Source: Tetracentron sinense
Lineage: Eukaryota > Streptophyta > Magnoliopsida > Trochodendrales > Trochodendraceae
Direction of reading: 5' to 3'
Length of the DNA stretch: 64,000 bases
NCBI GenBank assembly: GCA_015143295.1
Contig: CM026554.1
Span: 50,962,627-51,026,626, forward strand
The notes beneath the pieces are model-generated. The model was not told the DNA's origin. It saw nothing but the letters and a program-made list of their open reading frames with translations, and made no database searches. Shown piece by piece: positions 56,801-64,000 of this stretch (positions are counted from its first letter, which is position 1; each line of letters starts with the position of its first letter). The position numbers were made by a program, and so were the translations under genes.

Positions 56801-59800
56801 TATCATAGAAGAATATTATTAGGTTGATGTTGGAGGACATTAAATACATGGAGTCCTCCTCTTACTACTGGGTTTTCAAAAGTCTTCAACTGGGTGCTGT
56901 TTGGATTTTGCCATAGGGGTGCGCTTTCCTATTACCCTTAAGAGGCAACAACTTAATTCTTTCAGGTTTATCACGCAAAAAAAAAAAAAAAAAAGCACAG
57001 CCAAATTGACTCTTCTGGCAAGGTGATTCCGTTCTGGAAATTTCTTTAGTTTCTCATTATTAATGCATTTTAAAATGTTTTTTTCATTTTAGATAATGAA
57101 GTGTAATTGCTGCATTGTTGTGAAGTGGAAGGGTTGATGGAAATTGGAAGAAGAATCAAAGTTCCTTCGATGATATTGTTATTAGGTTTATTAGAATTTG
57201 AGGATAATTAAGAACTTTTATGGTGGGATTAAGATAAAATTGGGTTTTATCAAGGCTTGAGTTTTTTTTTTGACGAAAAAAACCCAACAATTTTTATAAG
57301 CAAAACCCAAATTGAGAACAACCATGAATAAAACCCAGAGGAAATAATACCAAAATAAAAAAAAAAAGGAAAAAAAAGGAAAAGAGACTTACGGTAGAGG
57401 AAGGATAGATGCATATATAAGAGGTATTTTTTTGTTTTGCTTCTTTGGAGCAACCTTTCTTCAACAAAATCATTTAAAGCAAAAAGAAACTAAAAGATAA
57501 ATTGTTTTGAATATTTCAAAACATAAATAAATTATATAATAATGTAAAAGAATTTGTACTTGCTGAGGTGCACTAATTTCTCTGTCTTCATCATTTATTT
57601 GGGTCAAATGTCTTTATGATTTTTTTCGTGGTATATGCCATCATGGTCTTAGAAGTACCATTATGTAATTACTTTGTACCTGCAATACATGGGCTTGGAG
57701 TATAAGAGATAAGACATGTACAAAATAAAAAATATATGTATATATACCGAATTTATGATCCCGAATTCTAGTGTCAAATTCGCACTAAACCTGAATATAA
57801 TTGTTTCCGACCTTTGGACGTTCACATTTTTTGGACCAAAATTTTGGTCTTGTACTTTTGTGGAGAAATCGTATAATATCCAAACGTTTTCCGCATTGTA
57901 TTTTTTCCATACCCAAACTTACTATGGTGCTACCTATTGCCTGCTTAGGGGGGGGGGGGGGGGTAGAAGAGTCCATTTGGCTGGTTATTTTTTGTTGGTG
58001 GGAATGTAGGTTCTTCTCGCTATTTCGGGGGATCCGGGATGTTTATTTGTAGCTTACTTTTTCAGATTTACCTTAGGTGAACTTCTATTTAGTTACTCTC
58101 TGTACTTTTGCGAAATTGAATAGATATTTACCTTTTGCCGATCAAAAAAAAAAAAAGAGCGCGGTAGTTATTCTTAACATCTCTTAAATACCCAGCTATT
58201 AGATTGTGTAAATACTTTGGAAGTTTACTGGTATCAGCTTCTTTGTCATGGGTTGAAACACTATTGAACTTATACATATTGTACCTTGCTGTTATCGGTT
58301 AATTGGTTGTGCCTACACTTATTTTATCCTGTCTATAATCATCTTCATTGTCAAATTTTTAGAATATTATGAAATATCACATTACGCCAATTTTGTTTGA
58401 GGTGTTAGTATGCAAATATAATTCCTGAATACTCTCCTATTGTTTTCAGGCAATTGCGGTTGCATGCTGTTTTATGAATGAAGGCCCTATACTTGTTGTT
58501 TGCCCAGCTATTTTGCGATTTTCATGGGCAGAAGAATTAGAGCGGTGGCTTCCCTTTTGTTTGCCCGGGGAAATCCATCTAGGTACTAAGAATTGTTACC
58601 AGATCTGCCTTTTTTTGTCTAACATTGAGGAAAACTATCAGGCACTTATCATTGTTTGACTTCAACTTCATGCCTACCTTTCTGAGTTTGTAAATAGTTG
58701 GAATGATTCTTCTTGATGATCAGTTGTTTCATGATTTAATTATTATGGTTGAGATACTATTTTTTTTTTTTCCCTTTGCTCCACACTTAGTAGCACTTTT
58801 TAAAGTTTTCTCCTCAAATCGATAAAGCTAGTTGTTGATAGAGATGGGGATTTTTTCTCACAATAAATACAAATTTATTGAAGAGAGTGGAAATAAAGAA
58901 ATATAGAAGGGGTAAAGAATCATAACCAACTAAGAAGGGTCATTACTAAAAGTAGTCCATTTTATTTGTTGTTCCAAAAACTACGAAAAGACAGGAGAAG
59001 GATCTAAAACTTGATCTATTATGAAAGCAAGGCTTCAATGTCAGTTTCCGAGTTACAGTGACCAGTACCACATCACTTTTGCCGAATGTTATGCCCGATA
59101 TCCATAACAGTCACTAAAAATCAAATTCCATCAAAATTTCTATATGCTTTAATTCAATCCTTGATCTTGAGTGGTCCACGATAAGTTATGTTTGTTTCTT
59201 TGGTGTTGTTTTGCTGGACATGCAATCTCTAAAGATCTTGATCATGGTTCAAAATATTGGTATCGGGTGCTGTATCGGTAAATCCAAAACAAGATACGTA
59301 TCGGCATATTGGATGGATACGGCAAAAAAAATTAGGATACGCCAAGAAATGCTTGGATACGTAAGGAAAAACTTGCATAAAACTTATTTTAATGCAAATA
59401 TAAGCAAAAAAAAAAAACTGAATTTAGGCCTCCAGATATGTTTATAACCATGCATATAAGAGTTAACAATTTTATAAGTTAATAAAGGCGTGCATACAAG
59501 GTATGAAAATACAAAACATAGTCATTTATTTAAGTAAAAGAAAAATATTAGAATTGAAAAACTTAAAATAAGAATGTATTGAATTACAACCCTTAATTTT
59601 AAGATTAATATAAGTTTTTTTATGCGGAAGTGTTACGCAGTTAGTTTTTTTTGACCCTATAGATGAAATATTTTTTAAGACTAAAATATGAGTCGTATTT
59701 TGGCAGACTTTTGGGCTTTAGTAATTTTTGATATAATAACATTTATGAAATTTTATATTTGATAATTACTCAATCATTTGAAAGTTGAAATTCTAACCAA

Positions 59801-62800
59801 ATCCCTAAAAGGCGTTAAAAAGAGGGTTTTGTTCTTGAACTGGAAAGTTGACTTTTTATTCTTTAGGAATTTGTATCTAGGATAATTTTTATTAAATTTA
59901 AATAAGGGGATAACCTTATTTACATATGAATATCTAAAGTAAACGAAAGTAAATTCAATTTAAAATCATTTTACTTAAATAATATTTTATATAAACAAGT
60001 TTTGTGTATCCGGTTTGTGTTGTGGATCCTAGTGTAAATGGAAGGAGAAAAGCAATTAACTCAAAAATCACCGTATCGGGCCTGTATAGGCCCGATACAG
60101 TGGAGTTTTTTTTTCCAGCGTACCAGTGTATCGGGTAGCTCCAAATAGGATACGTATCGGCTTGTATCGGTCAATACGTATCTATATTTTAAACCATGAT
60201 CTTGATACGAGAGCATTTAGGGCCTACTTAAGTGGTTCTCTTGATTTGGAAGCCATTTGGGAGTTTCGGCTAGGCCTAGGAGGATTCCGGGCTGAATCCA
60301 CTTCTTCTTTTAAGATACCTCATAAAAGGAGAGCCCACATGAGATTTTGGTTGGCTGAATTATCTTATTGGGTTTGCATATTAATTTGGGCTTTATTTTA
60401 TTGTTTGGCTCGAAAGTACTAAATTAGTGAAGTTTATTAATTTTTATTCGGTAAGCAAGATTGAAATATTTTAAAAATGAAAAGGTACAAAAGAAAGGGC
60501 ACGGGGTCACAACTCAATAGAGGATAAGCCTAGGGCCCCACTAAGGTTCTAAATATCGATAATATTGGCGATATATCGCCGATATTTGTTGGTATCGCCA
60601 CTTACCGACACATCTATACAATGTAAGGATTTTTTTACATGATGTCGGGAATTATCGCTGAAATATTGGCGATATCGACCGAAAAGCATGACACCCAGTT
60701 TTTTTCCCCAAATTTTTTTGAGGTGAAGCAGCATCCATCCAAAGTCATTGTCGTGAGAAATGTACTGTTGCCTTCACCGATTGCAAAAGCCCTAAACCCC
60801 AAGGTCGAGCTTATCCCTGATCCCTCTACTCTCTTCCGAGCTCTGCTTCTGTCTTTTTTTTTTTTGATCGAACGTAGGGCTTGGTCTTAAGTGTTAACCA
60901 AACAAGTAATAAGGGTAATGCTACTTTCACCCTCCTTAAACATACTTCCCAGTTTTAAGTTTTAACCTAACAAGTAACAAAGGTAATGTGTCACCCTCCT
61001 TAAACATCCTTCCCTATTTTAAGTGTTTTAACCAAATAAGTAATAGGGGAATGCTAGTTTCACTCTCATTAAACATACTTCCCTCTTTTAAGTGTTTTAA
61101 CCTAACAAGTAAGAAGGGTAATGCTAGATTCACCCTCATTAAACATACTTCTCTCTTTTAAGTGTTTTAACCTAACAAGGGTAATGCTACTTTCACTCTC
61201 ATTAAACATACTTCTCTCTCAAGTGTTTTAAGTTAACAAGGGTAATGCTAGTTTCTCTCTAATTTTTTTTTTTTGAAGGTAAGCTAACAAGGGTAACGCT
61301 AGTTTCACTCTCTTTAAACATACTTTCAAAGGTTGGGGGCTTGGGCTTTTAAGGGTTTAACCTAAAAAGGATAATGCTAGTTTCTCTCTCTTTATAAATT
61401 AAAAATTATGCCCATAAGGGCTTTTTAGTAATATTAAAAAATTGATAATTTCCTAATAATATTTCATAAATTAAAAATTATTTATAAGTAATAAGATTAT
61501 GCTTATAAGGGATTTTATAAAATATAATTAACACTTCAACTAATCACTTAGCTAAAATTTATAAGTTAACATAATATTTGTAGTTCAAAATATTTCTAAA
61601 AATAATGTGTTATGTAAAAAAATATATTAGATTAGGAAAATTTATATGTTAAAAACTAATATTGATTTATACTATACACCCACTTCAAAAAAAGTATTAA
61701 AATTTTAATATAAGGCCTTTTTCATTTAAAGGATTATACTTGAAATTCATGAATATTTTATTTAGTTATGAATTTTAATAATGTTATATTATTATTACTA
61801 TTATTATTATTATTAATTGCTAATAAATTAAATAATATACATAGTAACATCGACTAAATAATATAACTTATTTCACTAAAAATGATATATAAAATTACTA
61901 GTAACAGGTCCTGCACATTTAAATAAAATGAATGAAACATGAATCAATCATCCATTATCGTCACTCTTCAGCGCACATCTTTGCTCTCTTCTCATTGCAT
62001 TTCTTATGTATCTTGTTAGTTTTTTAAGTGTTTTTATTCTCAAATGTGTATTAATATCTATTTTAACATTTCCTGAGGTTTCATTGCAAAATTCCATTTT
62101 TGTCCTATTTTTTTTGCCATTTTTTCCAAAAATCACCGATAAACGATATATCTTGCGATATATCTCCGATATATCTTTTTTTCGCGGCTCGACATGTTGA
62201 GCGATATCAACATTTAGAACTTGGGCCTTGCTAGACCAAAAAGACTGAAAAACAACTCTATAGGATCCAAAACGTTACAACAAGTACAAGCTCGCTACAT
62301 CAAACTCCCTTTCTGATAGAATCTCATGGCAATAGTAGCTCGCCTCCCTTAAAGCAAACTTTGGCAGAGGGCGAAGATATTTCTTCAAATACCTTGGATT
62401 TCCTTTCCTTCCTTAATGACCGAGCTACCATTGCTAATATTAACACTCCACCCTCAAAGCCCTCTCCTCTCAGCTTCACTGAGAACCGGCAAGATAAGAA
62501 GTCCCAAAGAACAAGGAAAGACCCTTGATCCTTAGGCGGGATAGACATTAGCTCTAAACTTTAGAAGTAAAAGGACAGTGAAGCAGAAGATGGTCAAATC
62601 AACCGACTTCTCCGACTCTAGTCTAGGCACATGAAATAGCCGTTGGCCATTTTCCACCCTTTACTTAGTAGGTGATTACATGTAATAATCTTCTCCAAAT
62701 TTGTAGTCCAAAGAAAATAAGGATACCTTTGGAGGCACCCACCTTCCACACCTATCTGCAAGGGAAAGGGAGGCCTGGGCTATGACGCTTTTGTGCCTTT

Positions 62801-63796
62801 GCTCCCATTCTTGCTCCCGCTTTGTTGATCATGGAGATTGATTTAAATTTAGTTTATAAAATAGAACCTAAATCATTTACTCGGATAACTGCAATATCAA
62901 AGTCATGAGCTGATTTTCTTATACCTGACAAAAAGAACAGAGAGAATAAGGTGGACTACGCTGTTCTCATCTTCTTAACATATAAACAGATTGAAGAGCT
63001 TTTGCAACTTCAGAATTTTCCCAATGTTCAATGGTAGCATACATGAGAGTCTGATTCATCATCTGTCCAGTGGGTATGCCCTCGACAAAGGACTAGTCGA
63101 AAGGATAGGAGTTGCACAAGTCATGTTATTTAAAATTGTACATAGGTATTTGTTTATTTCTTGTACTTTTGATATCAATGCTGATGGTACACATTCATGC
63201 AGAATGTTTTCTTTGATGTTTCTCTTTATGTCTTAGGTAATGGTTTGAACTTTGAAGATTCATAAAGGGAGAAATTGTTGCCCAAAAAAAAAAAAATCTT
63301 CCAATTGCAAATAATTTATATATAAATTTGTTGCAACACTAATTTTTCTAGTTCCCCATTAAAATGTCTTCCAATTGCAAATAATTTAATGCAACAGGAT
63401 AATTATGCTATGCTAGTCTGGCGCTTACAACAATATGTTTTCATGTATGTGTTTACATATGCATTTCTAATTCTGCCTATATTTGTATGCGTATTTTTGT
63501 GTGTGTTTACCTTTAAAACATGGAAATATGTTTTCTTTTCTAGGCTTCCAGCATTGCCAATGGTGTGTACATCTTATCTACTTCCTAACCTTCAATTTGA
63601 TATTTCTTAAATTGTTGTAGTTTTTGGTCATCATAACAATCCTGTCTATTTGACGAGATGTCCGAAAGTTGTGGTTATCTCATATACAATGCTTCACCGT
63701 CTGCGGAAGAGTATGCTAGAGCAAGATTGGGCTCTTTTGATTGTTGATGAATCTCATCATGTACGATGTACGAAGAAAGCATCAGAACCAGGAGAG
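53868..63796 (+). CDS. SNF2-family helicase (SMARCAL1/ZRANB3 type), 5' part of the gene
   Basis: Four exons are visible: 53868-54197, 54387-54746, 58450-58582 and 63621-63796. They splice in frame with GT-AG borders and give about 333 residues; the gene continues beyond the window. The start is the ATG in ACCATGG at 53868 (MEITEEQMKRAEANRLAA). Exon 1 is a basic coiled-coil-like N-terminus. Exon 2 has the conserved VVPSHYTQNHSGGKASVYK region, a HARP-like substrate-recognition segment, and the Walker A DEMGLGKT. Exon 3 has PILVVCPAILRFSWAEELE. Exon 4 has VVVISYTMLHRLRK and the DEAH-box equivalent DESHH. The family comprises ATP-dependent annealing helicases that rewind DNA at stalled replication forks; I expect the plant ZRANB3-like member. 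Introns 2 (3.7 kb) and 3 (5.0 kb) are full of transposons. The frame is intact so far. Confidence 0.9.
54927..55774. mobile_element. hAT-like element in helicase intron 2, 848 bp
   Basis: The ends are CAGTGTTTCGAAAACTCAA at the left and CAGTGTTTTAACTTTTAAAA at the right (minus strand). The flanks ATCCTATG and GTTCTATG match in 6 of 8 bases, a decayed 8-base duplication. It is non-coding, with an AT dinucleotide tract at about 55053-55075 and GAGTCGAGTCGATTCGG motifs near the right end. Confidence 0.65.
55869..56730. mobile_element. TIR element with GCCTAGGCG-rich ends in helicase intron 2
   Basis: The left end reads ATGTAGTCAAGGCATTGCC and the right end (minus strand) GTGTAGTCAAGGTGTCTAGG. 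Both sides are dense in GCCTAGGCG motifs. The flanks GTAATATCA (55860-55868) and GTAATATTA (56731-56739) match in 8 of 9 bases, which suggests a Mutator-type 9-base duplication. A copy of the TTAACCATAGTT module sits inside at about 56190-56350. Confidence 0.65.
56740..58449. other. Remainder of helicase intron 2
   Basis: It is AT-rich with A/T runs. A G-run of 16 occurs at 57948-57963. From about 57960 to 58157 the sequence resembles a LINE 3' tail (TTTGCCGATC followed by an A-run). The intron ends at TGTTTTCAG (58449). Confidence 0.45.
59243..60198. mobile_element. hAT-like element in helicase intron 3, 956 bp
   Basis: The terminal repeats are CATGGTTCAAAATATTGG and, on the minus strand, CATGGTTTAAAATATAG. 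It is flanked by the perfect 8-base duplication ATCTTGAT (59235-59242 and 60199-60206). Subterminal parts are rich in GTATCGG and GATACGTATCGG motifs, and the interior is AT-rich without a coding frame. Confidence 0.85.
60544..62222. mobile_element. TIR element with ATATCGATA-type ends, 1.68 kb
   Basis: The ends are AGGTTCTAAATATCGATA at the left and AAGTTCTAAATGTTGATA at the right (minus strand). Both sides have GCGATATATC motifs. The flanks GGGCCCCACTA and GGGCCTTGCTA match in 8 of 11 bases, so a decayed 9-11 base duplication (Mutator-like) is possible. It is inserted in the LINE above. Confidence 0.6.
60893..61395. repeat. Tandem array of ~60-75 bp units inside the TIR element
   Basis: About seven units with the core GGGTAATGCTAGTTTCAC, CATTAAACATACTTC and AAGTGTTTTAACCTAAC follow each other with drift and small deletions. 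Confidence 0.8.
62801..63620. other. Right part of helicase intron 3
   Basis: No gene was recognised. A short direct repeat (GTCTTCCAATTGCAAATAAT) occurs at about 63297 and 63367. The intron ends at AATTGTTGTAG (63620). Confidence 0.45.
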
Positions 63797-64000
63797 GTAT
63801 AGAACGTGCCTGCTATTTTTTGGCAGGAATGGAAACTTTCTCTATGCAAATATTTCTATGGATTAGTATAATGTCAGTTACATTTTAAAATAACCACAGT
63901 TTATATACTTTAAAAATTGATGTTGAAGCTTCCTATCTTCTCCAATCTTAATGAAACCACTTTTATAGCATTCGGAGTTCCAAAAAAGTAAAAAGCATCT
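63797..64000 (+). other. Start of helicase intron 4
   Basis: The exon ends at GGAGAG/GTATAG and the sequence turns AT-rich with stops in all frames, consistent with an intron that runs past the window edge. Confidence 0.6.

Larger units (their letters stand above)
60430..62800 (-). mobile_element. LINE C-terminal fragment in helicase intron 3, split by a TIR element
   Basis: On the minus strand, about 62740-62230 reads YPYFLWTTNLEKIITCNHLL and then SLRKERKSKVFEEISS, the zf-RVT region of an L1-type LINE, with stops. The 3' part continues at about 60543-60430 after the inserted element and ends in an ACCGAATAAAAATT tail. It is a dead, truncated insertion, antisense to the host gene. Confidence 0.65.

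Noticed and set aside
61888-61915. Third Helitron-like end (ACTAGTAACAGGTCCTGCACA)
   Set aside because: The CTAG and TCCTGCACA parts resemble the 14.6 kb end, but the second hairpin arm is missing.

Overview
The window is nuclear DNA from a flowering plant with a repeat-rich genome. Genes are split by GT-AG introns, some of them several kilobases long. Encoded families include the plant-restricted remorins, EID1-like F-box proteins and the chloroplast one-helix protein OHP1. Most of the space between genes is transposon debris: copia and solo LTRs, LINE tails, SINEs, hAT, Harbinger and Mutator-type MITEs, and Helitrons. I cannot name the species.

Layout. (1) 639-938: last exon of a DUF4336 protein (+). 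(2) 2.7-5.0 kb: a long-inverted-repeat element with an internal tandem array, an inverted SINE pair and a foldback MITE. (3) 7.06-11.1 kb: a calmodulin-binding-protein-like gene (+) with a 2.2 kb leader intron made of degenerate repeats. (4) 14.6-23.7 kb: a Helitron-type end, a decayed OHP1-like locus (-), a Tourist-like MITE, an 881 bp hAT element and a 280 bp Helitron. (5) 25.3-28.2 kb: a copia element with matching LTRs and target duplications but no integrase or reverse transcriptase. (6) 31.8-34.2 kb: a solo LTR. (7) 35.1-37.0 kb: an intact EID1-like F-box gene (+) behind a 532 bp tandem duplication. (8) 37.6-40.95 kb: a nest of four transposons. (9) 42.7-44.5 kb: a five-exon remorin gene (-). 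(10) 45.6-48.05 kb: a 1.22 kb tandem duplication. (11) 49.3-52.0 kb: a second Helitron and a second solo LTR. (12) 53.87 kb to the right edge: the 5' part of an SNF2 helicase gene of the SMARCAL1/ZRANB3 type (+), with introns swollen by hAT, Mutator-like and LINE insertions.

The genes are unrelated housekeeping, signalling and chromatin genes and do not form a pathway or cluster. I did not find a convincing new multi-gene system. The most unusual signals are the repeated exon-junction motif in the leader intron of the calmodulin-binding gene, the OHP1-like copy that has lost its chlorophyll-motif arginine, the same GATCGATCG palindrome in three different LTR families, and a repeat module that occurs both as a tandem array and as dispersed single copies. 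Boundaries and reading frames were worked out by eye; identities rest on recognised protein motifs, not on database searches.
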